NCBI GenBank assembly: GCA_963698775.1
Contig: CAVOSE010000017.1
Span: forward strand, 22,871-86,870
Length of the DNA: 64,000 nucleotides
Reading direction: 5' to 3'
From: Thiohalocapsa sp963698775
GTDB lineage: Bacteria > Pseudomonadota > Gammaproteobacteria > Chromatiales > Chromatiaceae
In this document: one piece after another, positions 15,456 to 25,105 of the stretch
How the letters are laid out: the number at the start of each line of letters is the position of its first letter
Position numbering within the stretch: the stretch's first letter is position 1
The notes under the pieces: model-generated
Told to the model about the DNA's origin: nothing
The model's database searches: none
Seen by the model: only the letters and a program-made list of their open reading frames with translations
Program-made: the position numbers and the translations under genes

Positions 15456-17621
15456 TCACACTCGGCCATACTCCTCGCGGTCACCAAGCCAACGGCGGAT
15501 CATCGGCGCCACGTGCTCCGGCCACTGGGCCAACATGCGGTCGGCGCCCTGCTGCGCGGCAAACACCAGGTGCTTGTCCCGCAATGGGTCCGCGAGGCGG
15601 AACTGCGCGCTGCCGGCCTGCCGGGTGCCGAGCACCTCGCCGGCACCGCGCATCTTCAGGTCGGCATCGGCGATGGCGAAGCCGCTGGTCTCGCGGCGCA
15701 GGATGGCGAGCCGCTCGTGGGCTGCGGCACTGAGCGGCGGGTGATACAACAGGAGACAGAAGCTCTCCACCTGGCCACGGCCGACGCGCCCGCGCAGCTG
15801 ATGCAGTTGGGCTAGGCCCAGGCGCTCCGGATTCTCGATGATCATCAGGCTCGCATTGGGCACGTCCACGCCCACCTCGATCACCGTGGTCGCCACCAGC
15901 AGATCCAGGTCGCCGGCCTTGAAGGCGGCCATCACCGGCTCGCGCTCGGCGGCCTTCACTCGACCGTGCACTAGGCCGATGCGCAGCTCCGGCAGGCTCT
16001 CGCTCAGGGCCGCCGCGGTGTCCTCGGCCGCCTGTGCCTGCAACGCCTCCGACTCCTCCACCAGCGTGCAGACCCAGTAGGCCTGCCGGCCACCGGCGCA
16101 GGCCTGACGCACCCGCTCGATGACCTCGTCGCGCCGAGTGTCCGGCACGGCAACGGTGGTAATGGGCGTGCGCCCCGGCGGCAGCTCGTCGATGATCGAC
16201 AGATCCAGGTCCGCGTACACCGACATCGCCAGCGACCGCGGGATCGGCGTCGCGGTCATGATCAACTGATGCGGCGTGCCGCCGTCGCGATGACCCTTTT
16301 CGCGCAACCGCATGCGCTGATGCACGCCAAAGCGGTGTTGCTCGTCGATGATGGCGAGGCCGAGTTCGGCAAACACCACCTCGTCTTGAAACAACGCATG
16401 GGTACCAACCACGACCCGCGCCTCGCCGCTGCCTATACGCTGCAAGATCGCGGCACGCTCGGCGCCCTTGTGCCGACCGGCGAGCCAGGGCACGTCCAGC
16501 CCCAGGGGCTCGAGCCAGCCACGCAGGCTTTGCAGGTGCTGTTCCGCGAGTAACTCGGTCGGCGCCATCAAGGCCACCTGATGTCCGGCCTCCACCGCTT
16601 GCAATGCGGCCAGCGCACCGACCACGGTCTTGCCGGACCCGACATCGCCCTGCAACAGCCGCATCATCGGCAACGGTTGCGCGAGATCGCTGGCGATCTC
16701 GTCCAGCACCCGCTGCTGCGCGCCCGTGAGCCGAAAGGCCAGCGATGCTAGCAGGCGCCCGCGCAGTGCACCATCGCCCTGGAGCACGGGCGCCGCGACC
16801 TCGCGTCGGCGCCGACGCAGGCGCCGCAGCGCCAACTGATGCGCCAACATCTCATCAAAGGCGAGTCGCAGGCAGGCCGGATGACTGCGCTCCAGCAACG
16901 CCGCCACCGGCGCATCCGGCGGCGGACGGTGCAGATAGAACAGGGCCTCGGCCAAGCTCGGCAGCCGCAGCGGATTGGCAATCGCCGATGGCACCCAGTC
17001 GCGCAGGCCGTCGGGCGACGCCGCCAGCAGCGCCAGGGCCTGATCGATCAGGCCACGCCATGAGATCTGCTGCATGCCCTCGGTGGAGGGATAGACCGGT
17101 GTTAGGGCCTCGCCAACCGCGACTGCATCCGAGTCCTGTTGCTGCTGCACCTCCGGGTGCACCATCTCCAGTGACTGCGGACCCTCGCGCACCTCACCAA
17201 AGCAGCGCAGTGCGCGACCGCGGCCCATGGCCTCGGACTGCGCCGGCGAGAAGTGGAAAAAGCGCAGCATGATGCCGCCGCCGCTCGCGTCGTTGATCCA
17301 GACCTTCAACGAACGGCGGCGGCCGAACGCGATTTGGGCATCACTGATCACGCCCTCCACCAACGCCTCGTCGCCGGCGCGCAACTCGCTGAGGGGCCGC
17401 AAGCGGGTGCGGTCCTGATACCGGCTGGGCAAGTGAAACAGCAGATCCTGCACGGTTGCGATGCGCAGCCGTTGCAGCCGCTCCAGCATCCGCGGCCCGA
17501 CTCGCTTGAGCCGGTCGACCGGGATCTGGTCCAATGCCGTCTGAGGTGAAGTTTGGGGGGAGTCCGTCGCCACCGGTGCGGACCGATTCAGTTGGCAGCC
17601 GGAGCCGGAAGATGATTGCAC
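15456..17621 (-). CDS. recG: ATP-dependent DNA helicase RecG
   Basis: Up to 721 residues. RecG remodels stalled replication forks and Holliday junctions. The N-terminal wedge/OB domain is visible (LKRVGPRMLERLQRLRI, DLLFHLPSRYQDRT), followed by helicase motifs: Walker A QGDVGSGKTVVG (residues 324–335), DEQH box (IIDEQHRFGV), motif III (LIMTATPIPRSLA) and VI (QLRGRVGRG). The ATG at 17621 would overlap the start of the divergent yjbQ gene at 17612; a GTG at 17573 (VATDSP) removes the overlap and is a good alternative. Confidence 0.95.
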   Translation of the reverse strand: MQSSSGSGCQLNRSAPVATDSPQTSPQTALDQIPVDRLKRVGPRMLERLQRLRIATVQDLLFHLPSRYQDRTRLRPLSELRAGDEALVEGVISDAQIAFGRRRSLKVWINDASGGGIMLRFFHFSPAQSEAMGRGRALRCFGEVREGPQSLEMVHPEVQQQQDSDAVAVGEALTPVYPSTEGMQQISWRGLIDQALALLAASPDGLRDWVPSAIANPLRLPSLAEALFYLHRPPPDAPVAALLERSHPACLRLAFDEMLAHQLALRRLRRRRREVAAPVLQGDGALRGRLLASLAFRLTGAQQRVLDEIASDLAQPLPMMRLLQGDVGSGKTVVGALAALQAVEAGHQVALMAPTELLAEQHLQSLRGWLEPLGLDVPWLAGRHKGAERAAILQRIGSGEARVVVGTHALFQDEVVFAELGLAIIDEQHRFGVHQRMRLREKGHRDGGTPHQLIMTATPIPRSLAMSVYADLDLSIIDELPPGRTPITTVAVPDTRRDEVIERVRQACAGGRQAYWVCTLVEESEALQAQAAEDTAAALSESLPELRIGLVHGRVKAAEREPVMAAFKAGDLDLLVATTVIEVGVDVPNASLMIIENPERLGLAQLHQLRGRVGRGQVESFCLLLYHPPLSAAAHERLAILRRETSGFAIADADLKMRGAGEVLGTRQAGSAQFRLADPLRDKHLVFAAQQGADRMLAQWPEHVAPMIRRWLGDREEYGRV

Positions 17622-18031
17622 AACACCACTTCGAGGTCGCGACCCGCGGGCGCGGCACCTACGACATCACGCGCCGGGTAGCCGACGCCGTCCGCGGCAG
17701 CAGCATTGCCACCGGGCTGTGCCATGTGTTCTTGCACCACACCAGTGCGTCGCTGATCCTGTGCGAAAACGCCGACCCCACCGTGCGGCGCGACCTGGAA
17801 GCCTTCATGGCGCGTCTGGTGCCCGACGGCGACCGGCTGTTGGAGCACACCGACGAGGGGCCGGACGACATGCCGGCGCACATCCGCGCCATCCTGACCA
17901 AGATGGACCTGACGCTGCCGATCAGCGCCGGGCGCTGCGCGCTCGGGACCTGGCAGGGGATCTACCTGTACGAGCATCGCACGGCGGCGCACCATCGGCA
18001 GGTGACCGTGACACTGCAAGGCGAAACCTGA
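17612..18031 (+). CDS. yjbQ: YjbQ family protein (UPF0047; secondary thiamine-phosphate synthase type)
   Basis: 139 residues from the ATG at 17612, the family's standard length; an upstream in-frame start would add 26 unconserved residues. Typical motifs: HHFEVATRGRGTYDIT, LCHVFLHHTSASLILCEN, DDMPAHIRAILT and LGTWQGIYLYEHR. The conserved histidines and acidic residues form the family's metal-like site. Members can replace ThiE weakly in E. coli; the true physiological role is unclear. It is divergent from recG with overlapping 5' ends. Confidence 0.9.
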   Translation: MIAQHHFEVATRGRGTYDITRRVADAVRGSSIATGLCHVFLHHTSASLILCENADPTVRRDLEAFMARLVPDGDRLLEHTDEGPDDMPAHIRAILTKMDLTLPISAGRCALGTWQGIYLYEHRTAAHHRQVTVTLQGET

Positions 18032-18034
18032 ACT

Positions 18035-18146
18035 GGGAGCGCCGGCCTTCCGACCGGCGCGTGATATGGGGTCGATGCAATCAACGGTGCCCCCGTAACT
18101 GGAGGCTCGAACCTGCCTGCGCGTCGACTGGAAAGTCGGCGCTCCC
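18035..18146. repeat. Inverted pair of a 26-bp repeat, family 2
   Basis: A 26-nt hairpin element beginning GGGAGCGCCGGCCTTCCGAC lies at 18035–18060, and a reverse-oriented copy (ends AAAGTCGGCGCTCCC) at 18121–18146. A third copy is at 33124–33149. They sit just after yjbQ, close to the convergent transglycosylase gene. Confidence 0.75.
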
Positions 18147-18182
18147 GAAGGTGCATCCGCCGCATCGACCACAGCCACCCAC

Positions 18183-19406
18183 TCAGCCCGCCGGCCCCAC
18201 CGCCAACGGTTGCTGCGTCACCCGCAGGGTAGGCCCGCCGCCGCCTCGGCGTGCGCGCAATGACTGCGCCAGCTGATGGACCGTCATCGCATAGTAGGTG
18301 CTGTGGTTGTAGCGGGTGATGACGTAGAAGTTCTCGAACCCGAGCCAGTATTCATAGCCACCGGCGGCATCGAGCCGCAGCAGGCTCACCTGCTGATCCT
18401 GTGGCAGCGCAACGGCGGGACGCAGCCCCTGTGCCTGTAGACTACTCACCGAGTAGTTCGTCTTGAAACCGGTATCCATGCTCTGCGGCAGACCAGACCC
18501 GCCGGAGGCCCTAGCCGTCACCTGCTGCCCCGTCTGCCAGCCGTGCTTGTTGAAATAGTGGGCGACGCTACCGATGGCGTCTTCCGGGTCCCACAGGTTG
18601 CGGCGACCGTCGCGGTCGAAGTCCACCGCGTATTTCTGGTAGCTCGACGGCATGAACTGGCCGAGGCCCATGGCGCCGGCGAAGGAGCCGACCGGTTGGA
18701 ACGGATCGACGCCCTGTTCCTTGGACATGATCAAGAACTGCTCCAGTTCATCGGAGAAGTAAGCCGAGCGGCGCGGATAGTCGAACGCCAGCGTCGACAA
18801 CGCATCGACGATGCGATGCTTGCCCATATAGCCGCCCCACTTGGTCTCGATGCCGATGATGGCAACAATGTATTCCGGCGGCACGCCGTACTGCTGCGAG
18901 GCACGGTTCAGCGTCGCCGCGTGCCGGCTCCAAAACGCATCGCCCTTGCCCAGCATATCGCCCGTGATGTGCTTGGACCGATAACGCGTCCAGGCGCCGG
19001 TGGGACCCGAGGCGGGCTTCCACTGCCGATTCATGTACTCCAGTATCCAGGGGTCGCGCTTCACCCGCGAGAACACGGCCACCAGTTCCGATCGGCTAAA
19101 GCCCTGGCGTTGCATGCGGTCGATGAATGCCTCCACGTTGGCACGGCCGGCATAGTCTCCGGACACCAGCCGCGGCCCGTTAGTCACCGCGGAGCTGGCG
19201 CCGCGGGTTTGCTCGGCATAGACATCGAGCCGCGCCAGCGACGTGTCGGTCGGCGACCGATCGGACAGCGAGCGGCTGACATCGCTGCGCACCAGACGCG
19301 GTTTGGCCTGTGCGGTGGACACCGTCGTGTCCTTGGTGGGCTTGGACCCGCAGCCGACCAGCGGCACGATGACACTGAACGCGGCAATCAACGCAATCAA
19401 ACGCAT
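18183..19406 (-). CDS. mltB: Lytic murein transglycosylase B, lipoprotein
   Basis: 407 residues from the ATG at 19406, chosen because it begins a lipoprotein signal (MRLIALIAAFSVIVPLVGC; lipobox LVGC). Cleaves peptidoglycan glycan strands from the periplasmic face of the outer membrane. The catalytic domain shows the family pattern YGVPPEYIVAIIGIETKWGG with the catalytic glutamate in GIETKWG, then AGAMGLGQFMPSSYQKYAVD and GRRNLWDPEDAIGSVAHYF. The C-terminus (YYAMTVHQLAQSL) is also typical. An in-frame extension to 19487 would put the lipobox too far inside. Confidence 0.92.
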   Translation of the reverse strand: MRLIALIAAFSVIVPLVGCGSKPTKDTTVSTAQAKPRLVRSDVSRSLSDRSPTDTSLARLDVYAEQTRGASSAVTNGPRLVSGDYAGRANVEAFIDRMQRQGFSRSELVAVFSRVKRDPWILEYMNRQWKPASGPTGAWTRYRSKHITGDMLGKGDAFWSRHAATLNRASQQYGVPPEYIVAIIGIETKWGGYMGKHRIVDALSTLAFDYPRRSAYFSDELEQFLIMSKEQGVDPFQPVGSFAGAMGLGQFMPSSYQKYAVDFDRDGRRNLWDPEDAIGSVAHYFNKHGWQTGQQVTARASGGSGLPQSMDTGFKTNYSVSSLQAQGLRPAVALPQDQQVSLLRLDAAGGYEYWLGFENFYVITRYNHSTYYAMTVHQLAQSLRARRGGGGPTLRVTQQPLAVGPAG

Positions 19407-19505
19407 GAGCTTCCCCGCAGAATGAGTAACTTGTGGCGCAATGCTAAACTGAACGCGAACCATTAGCGAGTACCGCGAAACAGACAAGAGGCGGCGGATT
19501 GCGGA

Positions 19506-19892
19506 TCAGGCGCCGAGCACCAGCACCGCATCCATCTCCACCGCGGCGCCCTTGGGCAGCGACGCGACACCAATCGCGGCACGAGCCGGGTAGGGCTCGC
19601 TGAAGTACTCCGCCATGACCTGATTCACCAGCGGAAAGTGCGCCAGATCGGTGAGGAAGATGTTCAGCTTGACCAGGTCCGACAAGTCGCCGCCGGTGGC
19701 GCGGGCCACGGCCTGGAGATTATCGAAGACACGCCGAATCTGCGCCTCCATGTCGCCGTCGACCAGCTCCATGGTCGCCGGCACCAGCGGGATCTGCCCG
19801 GACAGATACACGGTATCGCCGACGCGAACGGCCTGGGAATAGGTACCGATGGCCTGGGGTGCCTGATCGGTATGGATGATTTGCTTGACCAT
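19506..19892 (-). CDS. ridA: RidA family enamine/imine deaminase
   Basis: 128 residues from the ATG at 19892 (MVKQIIHTDQAPQAIGTYSQ), the normal length; the open frame upstream has no family support. RidA hydrolyses reactive enamines released by PLP enzymes such as threonine dehydratase. Signature segments: GDTVYLSGQIPLVP, DNLQAVARATGGDLSDLVK, ARAAIGVASLPKGAAVEMDA, including the conserved Arg of the active site. Genes in order around it (recG, ridA, spoT nearby) are common neighbours in gammaproteobacteria. Confidence 0.95.
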   Translation of the reverse strand: MVKQIIHTDQAPQAIGTYSQAVRVGDTVYLSGQIPLVPATMELVDGDMEAQIRRVFDNLQAVARATGGDLSDLVKLNIFLTDLAHFPLVNQVMAEYFSEPYPARAAIGVASLPKGAAVEMDAVLVLGA

Positions 19893-20158
19893 GGGATGCC
19901 TCGGTTTACAGTGGTCAGGGGCACGTGACAATTGCCGCGTACCCCAGCGAGTCTCGTAGTCTCGTAGGATGGGTAGAGCGCAGCGAAACACATCGAGCTT
20001 CGGAATGGGAGGGGTCTGAACGATGGCGACAACGGACCCGAAGTCCCGCAACATAGGCGACTGCTCACAGCGGGTCAATGCACGAGCAAAAGCGCGGCAT
20101 CCCTGCACGCCAAGCATACGCGCGGCTCGATTCTGGCCACCCCCTGCGCACCCGTACC

Positions 20159-20605
20159 TCAACCAAACAGCCGCCGCCACCAACGCCGCCGGCCCTTCGG
20201 CACCAGCCGTGTCGCCGGCAGATCCACCGGCGGCAGTTTACTCATGACCCAACCCGGCAGCGGCGGATTGTCGCTGAAGCCGCAGACAACGCCGAGATTG
20301 TTCGGATCGTAGATCTTGATCAGCGTCGGGTTGACGAGATCATCAGCGTAGACGATGCCGCAGAAGTCCTCGTCGTGCTCGGCCCGCAACAGTCGGTCGA
20401 CCTCGTCGACAAAGTGCAGGACCCGCGCCGCCTCAGACGGCGTGCTCGGCGGCTCTTCGCCGACGGCATAGAGGAACCAACCGTCCCCTGCCGCCTCGCG
20501 TACTCGTTGCCACAGCGCGTCGAGCTGATGCCAGCGCAGGGTCGACGTAAAGCTGCCGCGGAAGGCTTGGAGAAACGGATCGATATGATCGGCGGACGTA
20601 TTCAT
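20159..20605 (-). CDS. Conserved hypothetical cytoplasmic protein
   Basis: 148 residues from the ATG at 20605 (MNTSADHIDPFLQAFRGSFT). No signal or membrane helix. Features: WHQLDALWQRVREA, GWFLYAVGEEPP, HFVDEVDRLLRAEHDEDFCG, YADDLVNPTLIKIYDPNNLG and an Arg/Trp-rich C-terminus (KGRRRWWRRLFG). It reads as a well-kept small globular protein, but I do not know its function. It is divergent from purC, with about 94 bp between the starts. Confidence 0.7.
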   Translation of the reverse strand: MNTSADHIDPFLQAFRGSFTSTLRWHQLDALWQRVREAAGDGWFLYAVGEEPPSTPSEAARVLHFVDEVDRLLRAEHDEDFCGIVYADDLVNPTLIKIYDPNNLGVVCGFSDNPPLPGWVMSKLPPVDLPATRLVPKGRRRWWRRLFG

Positions 20606-20698
20606 CAGCAACAGTCTAAGCCGGCAAAGCTGGAACCCAAAACCGTGATCGAGGATTTTCGGTATAGTCGCCACAGCCTAACCGGAGATGTAACCGCA

Positions 20699-21586
20699 AT
20701 GTCAGCGCTTTATCAGTCCAACCTCACGGGTCTGCCCCTGATCAATCGGGGTAAGGTTCGCGACATCTACAGCGTCGACGACGCCCATATGCTGATCGTC
20801 ACCAGCGACCGGCTATCCGCCTTCGACGTGGTACTGCCCCAGCCGATCCCGGGCAAGGGCGAGGTGCTGACGCGGGTCTCCAACTTTTGGTTCGCGCGCA
20901 CGGCGGAACTGGTGCCGAACCACCTGACCGACATCGACCTCGCGGAGGTCGTACCCGACGCGGAACAGCGCCGTCTGCTCGGCGATCGCGCGCTCGTCGT
21001 GCGCCGCCTCAAGCCATTACCCGTTGAAGCCATCGTCCGCGGCTACCTGATCGGCTCGGGCTGGAAGGACTATCAGCGCAGCGGCGCCGTCTGCGGTATT
21101 GCACTACCGGCCGGCCTGCGCCAGGCCGACCGCCTGCCGGAGGCCATCTACACGCCGTCTACAAAAGCCGCCGTCGGCGACCACGACGAGAATGTCAGCT
21201 TCGGCCACACGGCAGACCTGATCGGCACCGAACTGGCCGAACAGATCCGCGCGGTCAGCCTGGGTATCTACCAACAGGCCGCCGCCTACGCACTGACTCG
21301 CGGCATCATCATCGCCGACACCAAGTTCGAGTTCGGCATCGACGACGACGGCACCCTGCACCTGATCGACGAGGCCCTGACCCCCGATTCATCGCGCTTC
21401 TGGCCGGCGGACCAGTACCGCCCCGGTATCAGCCCACCCAGCTTCGACAAGCAGTTCGTCCGCGACTATCTGGAGACCCTGGACTGGGACAAGACCGCGC
21501 CGGGCCCGGAACTGCCCCAGTCGATCATCGACAAGACCGCCGCCAAATACGCCGAGGCGGAACGACGGCTCATCGGCGACACTTAG
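20699..21586 (+). CDS. purC: SAICAR synthase (phosphoribosylaminoimidazole-succinocarboxamide synthase)
   Basis: 295 residues from the ATG at 20699 (MSALYQSNLTGLPLINRGKV), with a GGAG ribosome site upstream. The frame is open further upstream but that part is antisense to the neighbouring gene. Catalyses ATP-dependent joining of aspartate to CAIR in purine synthesis. Motifs: RGKVRDIYSV, VTSDRLSAFDVVLP, VVRRLKPLPVEAIVRGYLIG, DTKFEFGIDDDG and LIDEALTPDSSRFW. This is the longer, yeast-like form rather than the ~240-residue E. coli form. It ends 31 bp from the convergent pta gene. Confidence 0.96.
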   Translation: MSALYQSNLTGLPLINRGKVRDIYSVDDAHMLIVTSDRLSAFDVVLPQPIPGKGEVLTRVSNFWFARTAELVPNHLTDIDLAEVVPDAEQRRLLGDRALVVRRLKPLPVEAIVRGYLIGSGWKDYQRSGAVCGIALPAGLRQADRLPEAIYTPSTKAAVGDHDENVSFGHTADLIGTELAEQIRAVSLGIYQQAAAYALTRGIIIADTKFEFGIDDDGTLHLIDEALTPDSSRFWPADQYRPGISPPSFDKQFVRDYLETLDWDKTAPGPELPQSIIDKTAAKYAEAERRLIGDT

Positions 21587-21616
21587 CCAAGCGCCGCATG
21601 CCGCGGCGCCACGGTC

Positions 21617-23704
21617 TCAATCCGCCTGCTGCGCCTGAATCGCGGTAATGGTCACGGTGTTAACGATATCGGTGACGGTACAGCCGCGACTCAGGTCGTT
21701 GACCGGCTTGTTCAGGCCTTGCAGCACCGGCCCGATGGCCACGGCGCCGGCACTGCGCTGCACCGCCTTGTAGGTGTTGTTGCCGGTATTCAGGTCGGGG
21801 AAGATGAACACCGTCGCTTGCCCCGCCACCTCGCTGTCGGGCATCTTCGAGCGGGCAACGCTGGCATCCACCGCGGCGTCGTACTGAATCGGCCCTTCCA
21901 GCTTCAGGTCCGGGCGCAGGCCGCGGGCGATGCGCACCGCCTCGCGCACGCGCTCCACGTCCGCACCCTTGCCGGACTTTCCGGTGGAGTACGACAACAT
22001 CGCCACCCGCGGCTCAATGCCAAAGGCCGCCGCGGTGCCAGCGGAGGTGATGGCGATGTCCGCCAGCTGCTCGGCATCCGGGTTGGGATTGACGGCACAG
22101 TCGCCATAGACCAGCACCCGGTCCGCCAGACACATGAAGAACACGCTGGAAACCAACTTGGTGCCCGGCTTGGTCTTGATGGTCTCGAACGAGGGCCGAA
22201 TGGTGTGCTGGGTCGTGTGGGCGGCGCCCGAGACCATGCCGTCCGCATCGCCCGTGTACACCATCAGCGTACCGAAATAGCTCACGTCCAGCAACGCATC
22301 CAGGGCCATCTCCTCGGAGATGCCCTTGTGCTTGCGCAGCTCGTAGTAAATGCCCGCGTATTCGCTACGCTTGGGCGATGTCACCGGGTCCATGATGGTG
22401 ACGCCCTCAAGGTTCAGGCCCAACTCACCGGCACGCCTCTGGATCTTGTCCGGGTCGCCGAGCAGGACCAGATCGGCGACGCCGCGCAAGGTCAGGATCT
22501 CGGCGGCGCGCAGGATGCGCTCCTCGGTGCCCTCCGGCAGCACGATGCGCTTACACTGCGACTTGGCGCGGTGGATCAGCTGGTATTCGAACATCAGCGG
22601 TGTCAAGCGCTCGGACTGATGCAGCGCGATACGCTGCTGCAAGTCCTTGATGTCGACGCTGCGCTCGAACATGCCCAACGCCGCGGCGATCTTGCGCTCG
22701 TCGCCCGGCAGAATCGTCGACTCAACCTGGTTCACCGCCAGCGCGGTGGTAAAGGTATCGGAGTCCACGCTCAGGATGGACACCTTGTTGCGCCGCAGGC
22801 CGCTGAGCAGCCGCTGTACGTTCTCCGCGGGCTGCAGACCGCCGGTCAGCAGCAACCCCGCCACACGCGGAAACGACGCAGAGACATCCGCTGCCAGACT
22901 CGCCAGGATGATGTCGCTGCGATCGCCGGCGGTGATGATCAGACAGCCGTCCTCGATGTAGTTCAGGAAGTCCGGCACCTCCATGGCGGCGATCCTGTAA
23001 TTGGTCACCACCTGGTTCAGTGCGTCGCCCTCACCACAGACGCATTCGCCGCCAAGCATCTTGCTGATCTCGCCAATCGTCGGCTTGCCCAGGGCCTCGT
23101 TCTCCGGAAACACATACAGCGTTTCCGTCTTCGGCAACACCGCACGGGCGCGGCGCTGCACAACGTCAACGTAGTCGGCGTGCACACCGTTGACGACGGT
23201 GGCCAACAGGTCGCCGCGACGGATCAGCATCGACTCGTGCGCCATCTGAACTGCATGCAGGGCCTCATCCGGGCTGCGCCCGAAGCCCTTTACGACCACC
23301 ACAATGGTACAGCCGAAGTTGTTGGCCAGATCGGCGTTGAAGTCGAATTCCAGCGACGGCACCAGACCGTTGTAGTCTGTGCCAGCGCACAGCACGATGT
23401 CGCATTTCTCATCCAACAACATGTACTTGTGCAGGATCAACTTCAGCAGTTCGTCATAGCGTCCCGCCGCCGTTAGCTCACGGGCCATCTGCACGGTGCA
23501 ACCGTACAGTTGCTCGGCCGGAAACGGCAGGTCGTAGCGATCCCGTATCAGACTGGTCAGGTTATCGTCCTGCGGATTTTCACCGACGATGGGGCGAAAG
23601 AAACCGACGCGCCGATTGATGGCCGACAACAGCTCCATGAATCCCAACACCACGACGGACTTGCCGCTGCCTGAACCGGCACCGGCAATATAGATACTCT
23701 GCAT
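21617..23704 (-). CDS. pta: Phosphate acetyltransferase (long form)
   Basis: 695 residues. Interconverts acetyl-CoA and acetyl phosphate. Three parts are visible: an N-terminal P-loop domain of dethiobiotin-synthetase type (YIAGAGSGSGKSVVVLG, residues 4–20), a central DRTGG-like domain (roughly 215–330) and the C-terminal catalytic PTA domain (RIVLPEGTEERILRAAEI; VSGAAHTTQHTIRP; ARSKMPDSEVAGQATVFIFP). No ackA gene is next to it. The P-loop variant carries an insertion-free GSGSGKS, as expected for long-form Pta. Confidence 0.94.
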   Translation of the reverse strand: MQSIYIAGAGSGSGKSVVVLGFMELLSAINRRVGFFRPIVGENPQDDNLTSLIRDRYDLPFPAEQLYGCTVQMARELTAAGRYDELLKLILHKYMLLDEKCDIVLCAGTDYNGLVPSLEFDFNADLANNFGCTIVVVVKGFGRSPDEALHAVQMAHESMLIRRGDLLATVVNGVHADYVDVVQRRARAVLPKTETLYVFPENEALGKPTIGEISKMLGGECVCGEGDALNQVVTNYRIAAMEVPDFLNYIEDGCLIITAGDRSDIILASLAADVSASFPRVAGLLLTGGLQPAENVQRLLSGLRRNKVSILSVDSDTFTTALAVNQVESTILPGDERKIAAALGMFERSVDIKDLQQRIALHQSERLTPLMFEYQLIHRAKSQCKRIVLPEGTEERILRAAEILTLRGVADLVLLGDPDKIQRRAGELGLNLEGVTIMDPVTSPKRSEYAGIYYELRKHKGISEEMALDALLDVSYFGTLMVYTGDADGMVSGAAHTTQHTIRPSFETIKTKPGTKLVSSVFFMCLADRVLVYGDCAVNPNPDAEQLADIAITSAGTAAAFGIEPRVAMLSYSTGKSGKGADVERVREAVRIARGLRPDLKLEGPIQYDAAVDASVARSKMPDSEVAGQATVFIFPDLNTGNNTYKAVQRSAGAVAIGPVLQGLNKPVNDLSRGCTVTDIVNTVTITAIQAQQAD

Positions 23705-23924
23705 CGAACTGCTCCAACAAAACTGGCCAAAAAAACAACGAGATCAAAACGGCTTACGAAGCCGAGCATGATGCCGCAACGGCCGCTACTGCATGTTAAC
23801 GGGTGTTTACAAGGACCGCCCCATGGTACACACTTGAGACGGTCGTTCGGGGGTAATAGAACACGAGCCTGCGCGGTACCAGAACTGCATCCGCGCTCCG
23901 CGCATCTGATCATGCTAACGGGTC

Positions 23925-24434
23925 ATGCACATGGAACAAGCAAACGCCATGCACAAAGTCAGCCAAGCCAAGCGAGCGATCACCCGCAGGACAAGCGCCG
24001 CCCCTGTCATTTGCATCGTTCCCGTACTCTTCTTTATCGGCATCGGACTCGCCGACGCGCTCGCCCACAACGCCTTGGCGCAGGCGAGCGTCTATCGCTG
24101 CGTCGCCCCGGACGGCTCGGTGGAGTTCCGCCAGCGGGCCTGTCAAGCAGCCCACGGATCAACGCAGATCGAGATCGAAGACAACCACACCGGTTGGGTT
24201 CCGCCCGCCGCTGAGGAACCGGCGAAGTCGGACACAAAGAAACGCACTAAGAAGAGGCAAGCCGCAAGCCCTGCGGATGACAAGGACCGGTATGCGGACC
24301 GCTGCTGGTCGAAACAGCAACAGATCGAGCGCATCAACACCGAACTGCGTGCCGGATACTCACCGCAGCGGGGCGTCAAGCTCCGCCGCCGTCGCACGGA
24401 ATATGAGGCGTTCCTGAGCCGCTACTGTCGCTGA
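23925..24434 (+). CDS. DUF4124 domain protein
   Basis: 169 residues. An N-terminal signal/membrane segment (APVICIVPVLFFIGIGLADA) precedes a DUF4124 motif, ASVYRCVAPDGSVEFRQRAC, typical of small periplasmic proteins in gammaproteobacteria whose job is unknown. A Lys-rich linker (KKRTKKRQ) follows, then a helical C-terminus with cysteines (DRCWSKQQQIERIN, SRYC). Several ATGs lie close together; ATG at 23949 (MHKVSQAK) is also possible. Confidence 0.8.
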   Translation: MHMEQANAMHKVSQAKRAITRRTSAAPVICIVPVLFFIGIGLADALAHNALAQASVYRCVAPDGSVEFRQRACQAAHGSTQIEIEDNHTGWVPPAAEEPAKSDTKKRTKKRQAASPADDKDRYADRCWSKQQQIERINTELRAGYSPQRGVKLRRRRTEYEAFLSRYCR

Positions 24435-24483
24435 CGAGACGTCAGCCTCGACCTCACAGCCATTGTAATGGGCCACACCGAAC

Positions 24484-24502
24484 AAACCTAAAAAATAGGT
24501 TT
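24484..24502 (+). terminator. Small AT-rich hairpin followed by T-run
   Basis: AAACCTA and TAGGTTT flank a five-A loop and are followed by TT, forming a weak terminator-like structure 50 bp after the DUF4124 gene. The stem is short, so confidence is low. Confidence 0.35.
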
Positions 24503-24631
24503 TTCAGAAAGTTGTCAGAATCACAAGGTCGGTCAAGCCTGACCGGTACGGTGACGAAGGCCATCCGTTGACCGGCTTCGGACCCTAAACCATACTGAGG
24601 CAGAGGCCCTTACCAGCGACGATACCGGATC

Positions 24632-25105
24632 ATGGCGACCGTTCAACATCATATCCTTCGCGACTCCGTCGGCACCAGCGATTACGATCGGGACCTGGTT
24701 TCCTGGGCGATCGAGAACGCCGCCCTGCTGCGAGCCGGCAAGCTCGATGAGATCGATGCGGCGCACATCGCCGAGGAATTGGAAGACTTGGGCAAGAGCG
24801 AACGCCGCGCCTTGGGAAGCCACCTGCGGAGTGTCGTGATGCACCTGCTGAAATGGGAGTTCCAGCCAGACCGGCGCAGCGGCAGTTGGCGCTCGTCCAT
24901 CGACAACGCCCGCGCCGAGATCGCCGAAATCCTAGACGACAGCCCAAGCCTACGGCCCACGCTGGCGGTGCAGCTTCAAAAGGGCTACGGTTTGGCGCGG
25001 AAGAACGCGATTTCGGAGACCGGATTAGCGCCGGAAGTCTTCCCGGAGAACTGCCCTTATCGTCTTGAGCAGATCCTGTCGGATAGTTTCTGGCCGGGTG
25101 AGTGA
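24632..25105 (+). CDS. DUF29 domain protein
   Basis: 157 residues, all-helical. The family pattern is clear: SDYDRDLVSWAIENAALLR, then HIAEELEDLGKSERRALGSH, LLKWEFQPDRRSGSWRSSID and the C-terminal YGLARKNAISETGL and FPENCPYRLEQIL. DUF29 proteins are small cytoplasmic proteins common in cyanobacteria and sulfur bacteria; their function is not established. The gene stands alone between the DUF4124 and GH13 genes. Confidence 0.92.
   Translation: MATVQHHILRDSVGTSDYDRDLVSWAIENAALLRAGKLDEIDAAHIAEELEDLGKSERRALGSHLRSVVMHLLKWEFQPDRRSGSWRSSIDNARAEIAEILDDSPSLRPTLAVQLQKGYGLARKNAISETGLAPEVFPENCPYRLEQILSDSFWPGE

Noticed and set aside
21719..23476. 585-codon plus-strand frame opposite pta
   Set aside because: Pta motifs are complete on the minus strand; the plus frame is His/Gln/Arg-rich shadow sequence.
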